DNA from: JBFGCM01 sp041581135
GTDB lineage: Bacteria; Actinomycetota; Acidimicrobiia; Spongiisociales; UBA5794
Direction of reading: 5' to 3'
DNA: 62,003 nucleotides
Assembly: GCA_041581135.1 (NCBI GenBank)
Contig: JBFGCM010000008.1
Coordinates: forward strand, 1-62,003
Below are positions 53,514 through 61,390 of the stretch, piece by piece. The stretch's first letter is position 1. Each line of letters opens with the position of its first letter. A program made the position numbers and the translations under genes. The notes below the pieces were generated by a model. The model was not told the origin of the DNA, searched no databases, and worked only from the letters and a program-made list of their open reading frames with translations.

Positions 53514-54131
53514 ATGGACGACTTCTTCGAGACTCCCGCACGACGCATCGAGCCGCAACGACCCGAGCGAGTGGAGCCACCGCCCTGGGTGCAGCCCCCT
53601 CGGGACGTCATCGCTGTGCTCGTCCCCGACCGGCGCACCCTCGTCAAGACCGATCGGCTGACGATCCTGTTGACCCACATCGACGCCTTCCCGACCGGCG
53701 CCAGCCTGCGCCTTCGCATCATGGCGCGATGGTCTCCCGACATGAGCGAAGACGAGTGGGCCCAGCTGTGGGACAAGATCTTCGAAGGTAGACCAGGCCG
53801 CTCCTCGGATGATCTGGCGGAGTTCCTCCGTATCGGCGTGCTGTTCGCAGATGGGCGCAAGGCCACCAACCTCGAGCACGTCGACCATCCCCCGACGTGG
53901 ACGGGGCGTGCCCCGCAAGCGCCAAGCCTGGTCGAGCACGGCACCGGCAGCTCCGGCGGCGACCGGTTCTTCGCTCAGGGCCGCCATCTGTGGTTGTGGC
54001 CGCTGCCACCGCCCGAGCCTTTCGACCTCGTCATCGAGTGGCCGGCATTCGACCTCCCGGTCACTCGCACCTCGATGGACGGCGCAAGCATCGTCGCCGC
54101 CGCACGGGGAGCTGAGCCTGCGTGGCAATGA
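53514..54131 (+). CDS. Conserved-looking hypothetical protein
   Basis: 205 residues, no domain recognised. Pro-rich ends flank a beta-rich middle (IAVLVPDRRTLVKTDRLTILLTHI) and a Trp-rich C-terminal part (HLWLWPLPPPEPFDLVIEWP). There is no signal peptide or membrane helix. Composition and codon use match the neighbours, so it is probably a real cytoplasmic protein. Two short hairpins lie just after the stop (54131-54148 and 54153-54167). Confidence 0.6.
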   Translation: MDDFFETPARRIEPQRPERVEPPPWVQPPRDVIAVLVPDRRTLVKTDRLTILLTHIDAFPTGASLRLRIMARWSPDMSEDEWAQLWDKIFEGRPGRSSDDLAEFLRIGVLFADGRKATNLEHVDHPPTWTGRAPQAPSLVEHGTGSSGGDRFFAQGRHLWLWPLPPPEPFDLVIEWPAFDLPVTRTSMDGASIVAAARGAEPAWQ

Positions 54132-54162
54132 GACCGTCGGGGCGGTCTGCAGGCCGGCTCCG

Positions 54163-54290
54163 CCGGCTGGGGTGGTAGCGGCACAACAGAGCCAGGTTGT
54201 GGTCATGGGGGGCGCCGCCGTCGAGGGGGCGGTCGCAGCGGTCGAGGTCGCCACTCGCGAGCCGGCGACCTGACCCGAGTATCGACACCA
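54163..54290 (-). pseudogene. Degenerate HNH endonuclease fragment
   Basis: On the minus strand the reading RRLASGDLDRCDRPLDGG, followed by HDHNLALLCRYHPSRR, matches the C-terminal HNH domain of DUF222-type proteins common in actinobacteria. Normally it reads DLDH and CRYHHR; here the first catalytic His is Arg and the last His is Pro. Nothing of the DUF222 part remains. A remnant of a decayed mobile-type nuclease. Confidence 0.5.
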
Positions 54291-54364
54291 CCATCTCCGG
54301 TGCTCTGCGGCGGCACGACGGGTCGACGCGGCCGAGTGGAGCCCGCCGGGTTCGATCCGCCACA

Positions 54365-55618
54365 ATGGCGGCCATGACGGGTCAGATCATCACGGCCTTC
54401 CTGGTCGCCGCCGGGCTCGGTGCCGTGGTCGGTACCGAGCGCCAGCTCCGCGCCTCCGACGGTGGCGACATCACCGCCGGCGTGAGGACATTCGCCCTGT
54501 ACGGCCTGTGGGGTGCGGCGGCGGGCTTCGCCGGGGATGAGTGGGGTGGTGCCGGCTTCGCCGTCGCCTTGGCGGCGTTCGCCGCCTTGATCGTTGCGTC
54601 GTACTGGCTGAGCTCCCAGGCCACCGGCGACTGGGGAACCACCACCGAGGCCGCCGCGCTCGTCGTGTTCGGCGCCGGGACGTTGGTGTGGGCCGATCAC
54701 GTGGTCGCCGCAGTGGCGGTTGCCGTGGGGGTGGCGGCCTTGTTGCGCCTCAAGGGATGGTTCCACCGGGCCGTCGAGAAGTTCTCCCAGGATGATCTCT
54801 CGGCCGCGCTCCAGTTCGGCGTGATCACCGCCGTCGTGCTTCCCCTCGTGCCCGATGAGGACATCGGCCCGTTCGATGCCATCAACCTGCGCCAGATCTG
54901 GCTGATGGTGGTCTTCGTCTCGGCCATCGGCCTCGCCGGTTACGTGGCGCTGCGACTGATGGGAACCCGCGGTCTCGGGCCGACGGGACTCATCGGCGGC
55001 CTCGTCTCGTCGACCGCCGTCACCCTCGGATTCAGCAAGATGTCGAAGGAGCAGCCGCCGCTGCGGACGGCACTCGTGGCGGGGGTGCTGGGGGCGTCGG
55101 GCCTGATGTATGCCCGCGTCCTGGTCGAGGCCTACGTGGTAGCTCCGTCCGTTGGGCGCGTGGTGTTGGTGCCACTGGTGCTGCTGTTCCTGGCGGTCGA
55201 GGGAATCGCCGTGTGGTACTGGCGTCGCCCGATCGACGACGACCACGTCGGAACCGGCTTCGAAGTGAAGAACCCGCTGACGCTCACCTCCGCCCTTCAG
55301 TTCGGAGCGCTCTACGGCGTGATCATCTTCATCTCGAAGGCGCTGCTGGAGACCACCAACGAGGCGTCACTCAACATCGTCGGCGCGGTGAGCGGCATCA
55401 ACGACGTCGACGCCATCACCCTGTCGACGGCCAACCTCGTGCGGGACGGCCTCGACCCCAACCTCGGCGCCCGCGTGATCATCATCGCCGCCACGGTCAA
55501 CACGGTGGTGAAGGGCGGCATGGCGCTCGTGCTGGGCAGCCGCCGCATGGGCCGCGCTGTGATGACGGTGCTGGGCGCAGCTGCCATCGCCGGTCTGGTG
55601 GTCTGGTTCTTCATCTAG
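54365..55618 (+). CDS. MgtC-like/DUF4010 membrane protein
   Basis: 417 residues with about twelve hydrophobic helices. The first third is MgtC/SapB-like (GLGAVVGTERQLRA), the rest is DUF4010 (TGLIGGLVSSTAVTLGFSKM). MgtC proteins affect Mg2+ homeostasis and membrane potential; the fused family is uncharacterised. Two ATG codons lie close together (54365 and 54374) and neither has a strong ribosome site; I take the first. Codons further upstream in this frame overlap the HNH remnant. Confidence 0.82.
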   Translation: MAAMTGQIITAFLVAAGLGAVVGTERQLRASDGGDITAGVRTFALYGLWGAAAGFAGDEWGGAGFAVALAAFAALIVASYWLSSQATGDWGTTTEAAALVVFGAGTLVWADHVVAAVAVAVGVAALLRLKGWFHRAVEKFSQDDLSAALQFGVITAVVLPLVPDEDIGPFDAINLRQIWLMVVFVSAIGLAGYVALRLMGTRGLGPTGLIGGLVSSTAVTLGFSKMSKEQPPLRTALVAGVLGASGLMYARVLVEAYVVAPSVGRVVLVPLVLLFLAVEGIAVWYWRRPIDDDHVGTGFEVKNPLTLTSALQFGALYGVIIFISKALLETTNEASLNIVGAVSGINDVDAITLSTANLVRDGLDPNLGARVIIIAATVNTVVKGGMALVLGSRRMGRAVMTVLGAAAIAGLVVWFFI

Positions 55619-55638
55619 GTCGGCCGCAACCGAACGCG

Positions 55639-56256
55639 CTAGCCCTTCGTGACGTCGAAGCCGGCCTTCAGCAGCAGCCGCAGGAACGCCGGAGCCGGGT
55701 CGCGGAATTGGATGGGCTTGAACGCCTCTTCGTGGTCGTCGAAGAACCGCAGCAAGGTTTCGATCATGTGGGAGAGCGACATCGTGTTGAGGTCCGTGAC
55801 GGGGCTCCGGCCGAACGCCACCAGGCGGGTGCGCACCCGGCCGCCGCCGCGAGCGGCCGTGTAGTGGGTGAGTTCCGCTCCCAGGCCGTCGGCCACAGAC
55901 TCTGTGTCGCCGGCGTAGAGCCACTCCACGCGCCGCAGCATGGAGTGGAGCACGCCGTGGTCGCGAATCCCCTCGTTGAACTCCGCCTTGCCCTGTTTGA
56001 CCTCTCCAACGATGACGTCGACACAGTCCGGCTCCAATCGCAGCTCGGGATCGTTGATCAACAGCACCTGGCAATCCGGATGCTCATGGGGATCGCCCAG
56101 AAAGACCGGGCCCGGCATCCGCACCGCCATGATGTCGATGTCCGTGATCGTCCTGAAGGTGCCGTCTCTCGCCTTTCGCTGCACCTCGAACTCACTCAGC
56201 GTGAGGTAGCCGTTGAGCCGCAGGTAGCTCTCGACGAGGTTGATGCCGATGTCCAC
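55639..56256 (-). CDS. Possible PD-(D/E)xK-type nuclease-fold protein
   Basis: 205 residues, not assigned to a family. The N-terminal helix (INLVESYLRLNGYLTLSEF) is followed by TDIDIMAVRM (Asp39, Asp41) and later DVIVGEVKQGKAEFN (Glu85, Lys87). This E...D...ExK order resembles PD-(D/E)xK nucleases such as restriction-like enzymes. The start is GTG 56256; the extra 80 codons of the frame read antisense through the divergent YjbR gene. No methylase or defence gene is adjacent. Catalysis is inference. Confidence 0.6.
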   Translation of the reverse strand: MDIGINLVESYLRLNGYLTLSEFEVQRKARDGTFRTITDIDIMAVRMPGPVFLGDPHEHPDCQVLLINDPELRLEPDCVDVIVGEVKQGKAEFNEGIRDHGVLHSMLRRVEWLYAGDTESVADGLGAELTHYTAARGGGRVRTRLVAFGRSPVTDLNTMSLSHMIETLLRFFDDHEEAFKPIQFRDPAPAFLRLLLKAGFDVTKG

Positions 56257-56334
56257 CGCGCCATTGTGGGATGGCGCCGGCCCTCGGCAGCGGATTTCGG
56301 CGATAAGGTGAGCCTCCCTGCCAGAGGTGACCAC

Positions 56335-56685
56335 ATGCCCGACAGCCTCGACTCCGTCCGCCAGGTCTGCCTCGTGTTTCCCGAGGCCGTAGAACGCGAG
56401 ACGTGGGGACATCCGACCTTTCGGGTGAAGGACAAGATCTTCGCCAGCTTCGGCCACGACGACGCCGGCCGCCCGAGCATCACGATGAAGACGCACCCCG
56501 GCGAGCAGGAAGCACTCCTCGCCGAGGGCGAACCGTACTTCTACCCCGCCTACGTGGGGCCCAAGGGATGGATCGGCGTCAATCTCGACAAGGCCACGGA
56601 CTGGGAAGAGATCGCCGAGTTGGTGGAGGAGAGCTACCGCCTCATCGCCCCCAAGCGCCTGGTCGAGGTGCTCGACGAGGACTGA
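56335..56685 (+). CDS. MmcQ/YjbR-family protein
   Basis: 116 residues. Motifs WGHPTFRVKDKIFASFG and PYVGPKGWIGVNL-like text (here PAYVGPKGWIGVNLDK) are typical of the MmcQ/YjbR family, which has a DNA-binding-like fold but no proven function. The start is ATG 56335 with GAGGTG seven bases upstream. Confidence 0.88.
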   Translation: MPDSLDSVRQVCLVFPEAVERETWGHPTFRVKDKIFASFGHDDAGRPSITMKTHPGEQEALLAEGEPYFYPAYVGPKGWIGVNLDKATDWEEIAELVEESYRLIAPKRLVEVLDED

Positions 56686-56694
56686 GCCGATTGC

Positions 56695-57297
56695 TCAGCC
56701 ATCGAGGGCGGCGGTGGAGAACACCACGTGGAAGGGCTGGCAGTAGATCACCACGGTCATCTGCGCACCGACGTCGACGTCGGCAGGGATGTCATAGTTC
56801 TGGTTGCCGATGTTGCCCTTCAGGCCGCCCAGGTCGACGTAGTCGGCCGCCTCCAACGACTCTCGGGAGACGGGCTCGGACGCCGGCGTCAGCAGCACGT
56901 GGAGGTCCGGTCCGTTGGTGACGTCGAGGTCCTCGAGGCGGAGCACGCGCGATCCGTCGTCGAGCTCGTAGATGGTGGCCGTGCCTGATCCGCGATGGAA
57001 GTCGTCGGCGTCGGAGAACTCGCCAGACACAAGTGCCGTGACCCCGGCGTCCGGCATCTCGTCCGACGCAGTCTCGACCGCGTCCTCGGCCTCCACCATG
57101 GCGTCCTCGACCTCCTCGGCCGTCATGTCGGCGGGAACTTCGGCCATGGCGGCACGGGGGAACTCCTCGTCCACCGTCCGGTCGATGAACAGCGGGGAGC
57201 CGAGCCACCAAGCCAGCGCCAGCAGCGGAAGGCCGATGACGATCGCCGCTCCGATGACGAGACGCTTGTGCTCCCTGATGAAGCTCGTGATGTTCAT
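56695..57297 (-). CDS. Membrane-anchored DM13-domain protein
   Basis: 200 residues: one N-terminal transmembrane helix (about 12-33), an acidic spacer (about 45-85) and a DM13 domain to the end, with GEFSDADDFHRGSGTATIYEL, then GPDLHVLLTP and IYCQPFHVVFSTA. DM13 domains are suspected of electron transfer or redox roles; only one Cys (about residue 187) is present. The product should face the cell exterior. Next to glcDEF but on the other strand. Confidence 0.88.
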   Translation of the reverse strand: MNITSFIREHKRLVIGAAIVIGLPLLALAWWLGSPLFIDRTVDEEFPRAAMAEVPADMTAEEVEDAMVEAEDAVETASDEMPDAGVTALVSGEFSDADDFHRGSGTATIYELDDGSRVLRLEDLDVTNGPDLHVLLTPASEPVSRESLEAADYVDLGGLKGNIGNQNYDIPADVDVGAQMTVVIYCQPFHVVFSTAALDG

Positions 57298-57389
57298 ACC
57301 TCACCCAACGGCTGGGCACGGACTGACGTTCCTGATCCGCCGTGAACATTTGCGAAACTAGCGAAGCCGGGTGGAGTTATGCTCCCGCG

Positions 57390-58790
57390 ATGGACCTCGT
57401 GACCGACCTGCGGGCACTGCTGGGTCCCGACCGGGTCAAGTCACATCTGCTGGAACGCCAGGTGTACGCCAAGGATGCCGGCCTGGTCAAAGGCCCAGTC
57501 GACGTGGTGGTGCTGCCTGAGACCACCTCCGAGGTGGTGGAGGTCGTGCGCATCGCCCGGCGCCACGGGCTCCCGGTGATCCCCCGCGGCGCCGGCACCG
57601 GACTCGCCGGCGGCGCCGTCCCCATCGATGCCGGCGTGGTGGTGGCGCTCACCCGGCTCAACCAGATCGAGCACGTCGACTACGACTCGGCCATGGCCTG
57701 GGTGGGTCCCGGCGTCATCAACCAGGACCTGTCGACCACCACCCGCCCCCACGGCTACCACTACGCCCCCGACCCGTCCTCGCAGTCGGTGTGCACTATC
57801 GGCGGCAACGTCGCCACGAATGCCGGTGGTCTCCACTGCGTGGCCGAAGGCACGACGCTGGCCCATGTGCTCGGCGTGGAGTTGGTCACCGCAGAGGGCG
57901 ACGTGTTGATGCTGGGAGGCGAGGCACCCGACCAGCCCGGCCTGGATCTGCGGGCCGTGGTCGTCGGCTCGGAGGGCACGCTCGGCATCGTGACCCGGGT
58001 CCTGGTGCGGCTCATCCAGAACCCACCGACCGCCCGCACGCTGCTGCTGTCGTTCGGCACCATCGCCGACGCCGCTGGTGCCGTGTCGGCGACGATCGCC
58101 GCCGGCATCATCCCGTCGGCACTCGAGATGATGGACCAGGTGTGCGTCAACGCCGTGGAGCGATTCGTGCACGCCGGCTTCCCACTCGATTGCGCCGCGG
58201 TGTTGCTGGTGGAAGTGACGGGATTGGAGGAGGCCGTCGACGCCGAGGCGGCGACGATCGCCGACCTGGCCTCTCGCCACGGGGCCACCGACGTCCGTGT
58301 CACGGCCGACCCCACCGAAGCGGGGCTGTGGTGGAAGGGCCGCAAGTCGGCCTTTGGCGCCGTCGCCCAGATGGCCCCCGACTACTACCTGCACGACACG
58401 GTCGTACCCCGGTCGAAGCTGGTCGAGGTGGTCACGGCCACCTATGACATCGCAGAGAAGTATGGCATCACGATGATGAACGTCTTCCATGCCGGGGACG
58501 GCAACCTGCACCCTCTGATGGCCTTCGATGCCGAGGAGCCGGGGATGCTGGACAAGGTCCACGCCGCGGGGGCCGAGATCATCGAGGCCTCCATCGCCGC
58601 CGGGGGCTCGCTGTCGGGTGAGCATGGCATCGGACTCGAGAAGCGGGACTACATGGGGCTCGTCTTCTCCGAGGTCGACCTGGATGCCCAGGCTCGGCTC
58701 CAAGAGGCGTTCGACCCAGATGCGGTGTTCAACCCGGACAAGGTGCTCCCCGTCGGATCGCGCTGCATCGACATCACCCTCAGCGCGTGA
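57390..58790 (+). CDS. glcD: Glycolate oxidase FAD-linked subunit
   Basis: 466 residues. The FAD-binding PCMH domain (about 35-215) has GLPVIPRGAGTGLAGGA and TIGGNVATNAGGLHCVAEG; the C-terminal domain carries GDGNLHPLM and the final NPDKVLP motif. Together with GlcE and GlcF it oxidises glycolate (or D-lactate) to glyoxylate and passes electrons to the membrane. The start is ATG 57390; the upstream 16 codons lie in the leader. Coupled to glcE through GTGA. Confidence 0.93.
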   Translation: MDLVTDLRALLGPDRVKSHLLERQVYAKDAGLVKGPVDVVVLPETTSEVVEVVRIARRHGLPVIPRGAGTGLAGGAVPIDAGVVVALTRLNQIEHVDYDSAMAWVGPGVINQDLSTTTRPHGYHYAPDPSSQSVCTIGGNVATNAGGLHCVAEGTTLAHVLGVELVTAEGDVLMLGGEAPDQPGLDLRAVVVGSEGTLGIVTRVLVRLIQNPPTARTLLLSFGTIADAAGAVSATIAAGIIPSALEMMDQVCVNAVERFVHAGFPLDCAAVLLVEVTGLEEAVDAEAATIADLASRHGATDVRVTADPTEAGLWWKGRKSAFGAVAQMAPDYYLHDTVVPRSKLVEVVTATYDIAEKYGITMMNVFHAGDGNLHPLMAFDAEEPGMLDKVHAAGAEIIEASIAAGGSLSGEHGIGLEKRDYMGLVFSEVDLDAQARLQEAFDPDAVFNPDKVLPVGSRCIDITLSA

Positions 58791-59884
58791 CGACGGTTGC
58801 CGAGGCATTCGGAGACCTGCTCGTGGGCGGCGATCACGCCGTCCCCGTGTTGGCGCCGACCACCGTCGACGAGCTGGCCGCCGTCATGGACATGGCGTCG
58901 GGGCGCCGCCAACGGGTACGGGTACGTGGCGGGGGCACCCACGAATGCCTGGGGTACCGCATCGACACCGATCTCGTGGTGTCCACCGGCAGGCTCAACC
59001 GCATCGTGGAGTGGACCCCGGACGATCTCACGGTGGCCATTCAAGGCGGCGTGCGGGTGGCCGACCTCACGGCCGAGTTGGACACCCAGGCGCAGACGGT
59101 CGTGTTCCCCGAGCGCCCCGGCGCGGCCACGGTCGGTGGGGTGATTGCGTCCGGAGCGTCGCTGTGGCGCCGCCTCCGCTACGGACCCGTACGCGATCGG
59201 GTGCTGCAGACCACGGTGGTCACCGGCGACGGACGTGTGGTCACCGCCGGCGGCAACGTGGTGAAGAACTCCACGGGCTATGACGTCCCCCGGCTGATGG
59301 CCGGGTCGCTCGGGTCGCTCGGGATCATCGTGAACGCGACCCTCAAGCTGTGGCCCGAGCCGGAGCACCGTGCCACCATCCGCGTGGACGACGCCGCCAC
59401 CGCATCGAAGCTCGCCTTCCGCCCGCTGGCAGTGGTGGAGGCGGATGGAGCCGCCAGTGTCTTCCTCGCCGGCACCCGGCAGGAGATCGACGCCCAGCAC
59501 GCCGCCATCGGGGGCGACCTCGAAGACGGACACCGGTGGCCCGAGCCCATGGCCGGGGCCTACGAGCTCGAGCTCCGCCTTTCCCCACGCCTGGTCGCCC
59601 AGGGCATCGCCCGGGTGCCGGAGGGGTGGCGCTACCAGGCGGCGTTCGGCGTGGGCACGGTGCGGATAGCCGGGGACGACGTCGCCGCAGAGTTGGCAGA
59701 CCTCCGCCGCTGGGCAGAGAGCCAGGGAGGCTCGCTGGTGACGGTCAGGGCGCCGGCCGAGTTCTACGACCACTTCGACCCCTGGGGCGCCCCGCCCACA
59801 TCGCTGGAACTGCAGCGCCGGGTCAAGCAGGCATTCGATCCGGCGGGAGTGCTCAACCCCGGCCTGCTTCCGGGACGCCTCTGA
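58787..59884 (+). CDS. glcE: Glycolate oxidase FAD-binding subunit
   Basis: 365 residues, a shortened GlcD paralogue. The FAD-binding half carries RVRVRGGGTHECLG and GVIASGASLWRRLRYGPVRD, and the KNSTGYDVPRLMAGSLGSLG segment is family-typical. The end NPGLLPGR is the usual GlcE terminus. The GTG start overlaps the glcD stop and its TGA overlaps the glcF ATG. Confidence 0.92.
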   Translation: MTTVAEAFGDLLVGGDHAVPVLAPTTVDELAAVMDMASGRRQRVRVRGGGTHECLGYRIDTDLVVSTGRLNRIVEWTPDDLTVAIQGGVRVADLTAELDTQAQTVVFPERPGAATVGGVIASGASLWRRLRYGPVRDRVLQTTVVTGDGRVVTAGGNVVKNSTGYDVPRLMAGSLGSLGIIVNATLKLWPEPEHRATIRVDDAATASKLAFRPLAVVEADGAASVFLAGTRQEIDAQHAAIGGDLEDGHRWPEPMAGAYELELRLSPRLVAQGIARVPEGWRYQAAFGVGTVRIAGDDVAAELADLRRWAESQGGSLVTVRAPAEFYDHFDPWGAPPTSLELQRRVKQAFDPAGVLNPGLLPGRL

Positions 59885-61083
59885 TGGGGTGGGTCACTCC
59901 CGATGCGCCCACGCACGATGAGCTGACGGCGTGCGTGCAGTGCGGCCTCTGCCTGCCCACGTGTCCCACCTACCGGCTCACCGGCGAGGAAACCGCCTCG
60001 CCCCGGGGGCGGCTCACCGCCATGGCCGCCGTTGCCGCCGGGGAGGCGACCGTGGATGAAACCTTCACCGACCTCATGGGTTTCTGCCTCCAGTGCCGGG
60101 CCTGTGAAACGGCGTGCCCGTCTCTGGTCCCGTTCGGGCGCGCCATGGAGGGCGCCCGCGCCGAGATCGCGGCGCAGCTGCCTTCGAAGCCGGGAGCGAT
60201 GCGGCGAAGCCTGCTCGGCCGCCGGGGTCTCGGGAACGCTGCCGTGGTGCGGCTCGCCACCACCGGAGCCGCCCTCCTGCAGCGAGCAGGCGGGGGCCGC
60301 TGGTTCCCCAGTCGGCTGCGTCGTTCGTTCGCCGGGCTGCGCCGCCTCCCGCTGGGCGGGCAGTCGGTGGTCGGCCGCTCGTACGCGGCGACCGACGAGC
60401 ACGTCGAGACCGTGGGGTTGCTGGCCGGATGCGTGATGGACCCGTGGTTCGGGCCCGTCCATGGTGCAACCATCGCCGTGCTGCGCCGCGCCGGCTACCG
60501 GGTGGAGGTTCCCACCGGTCAGACCTGTTGCGGTGCGCTGGCGGCCCACGACGGCGCCGCCGACGAGGCCCGGGAGTTGGTGGCACGTAATGCCGCCGCA
60601 TTCGCCGGCTACGACGTGGTCGTGACCAACTCGGCCGGGTGTGGCGCCCACCTCAAGGATCACGCCGCCCCATTCGAGGTACGTGACGTCACCGAGCTGG
60701 TGAGTGAAGCGCTGGCCGATGGAAGGTTGCCGACGATCGGTCCCACGGGGGTGCCGGTCGCCATGCAGGACCCGTGCCACCTCCGCCACGGCCAGAAGAT
60801 CGTGGACCCACCCCGACGGATCGTGGCCGCCGCCGGGTTTCAGGTCACCGAGATCGATCCGGCGGCGATGTGCTGCGGGGCGGCGGGCGTCTACTCGGTG
60901 CTCCACCCCGAGACTTCCGCCGAGCTGGGCCGCCGCAAGGCCGATCAGGTCGTGGCGTCGGGGGCACGCATCGTGGCGTCGGCCAACCCCGGGTGCGAGA
61001 TGCAGCTGCGGGGCTGGCTCGGCGCCGGCTACCGCGTCGCCCACCCGGTAGAGCTCTACGCCGAAGCCATCGGCGCGGTGTGA
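59884..61083 (+). CDS. glcF: Glycolate oxidase iron-sulfur subunit
   Basis: 399 residues. Two 4Fe-4S sites at the N-terminus, CVQCGLCLPTC (about 17-27) and CLQCRACETAC (about 68-78), are followed by the two cysteine-rich CCG domains (TCCGALAAHDG and MCCGAAGVYS). It moves electrons from the flavin subunits to the quinone pool. The ATG shares a base with the glcE stop. Length and motif order are complete, so the operon should work. Confidence 0.94.
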   Translation: MGWVTPDAPTHDELTACVQCGLCLPTCPTYRLTGEETASPRGRLTAMAAVAAGEATVDETFTDLMGFCLQCRACETACPSLVPFGRAMEGARAEIAAQLPSKPGAMRRSLLGRRGLGNAAVVRLATTGAALLQRAGGGRWFPSRLRRSFAGLRRLPLGGQSVVGRSYAATDEHVETVGLLAGCVMDPWFGPVHGATIAVLRRAGYRVEVPTGQTCCGALAAHDGAADEARELVARNAAAFAGYDVVVTNSAGCGAHLKDHAAPFEVRDVTELVSEALADGRLPTIGPTGVPVAMQDPCHLRHGQKIVDPPRRIVAAAGFQVTEIDPAAMCCGAAGVYSVLHPETSAELGRRKADQVVASGARIVASANPGCEMQLRGWLGAGYRVAHPVELYAEAIGAV

Positions 61084-61390
61084 AGCGTATGGCGACGGGC
61101 GACTCTCTTGCGTCCTCCGGGCGCCGTAGGACCGGGACTGTCCGCTCAGATGTGGCAATTGGGACGGCGTTCCCGGCCAGATCCAGGTCACCCCAACTAC
61201 CCGCGAGCTGCCGACCGGCAACGGCTACACCTTCGAAACCCGGCGGCACCAGCCACGTCATCGGCAAAGCACCATGAACTCCTGGCTACTGGTTGGAAGG
61301 ACTCACTCGTGACACACGTTCGCGGACTGTGGCGGTGCTCGATGAGCACAGGTTCGTACGAAGGTCCATCCGACCGGGAAGCCTCACCGC
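61084..61390. other. Intergenic region after glcF
   Basis: About 307 bp without a convincing gene. A short plus-strand stretch (61149-61240) reads VPGQIQVTPTTRELPTGNGY with coding-like GC-rich third positions, so it may be a decayed gene fragment, but I recognise no family. No terminator with a T-run or clear promoter is seen. Confidence 0.4.

Noticed and set aside
59350..59883. Upstream extension of the glcF frame
   Set aside because: It is antiphase with glcE, which has complete FAD motifs; glcF begins at the TGATG overlap.
61180..61260. Possible tRNA (GCGGCACCA-like end)
   Set aside because: No cloverleaf forms: the acceptor and anticodon stems cannot be paired.
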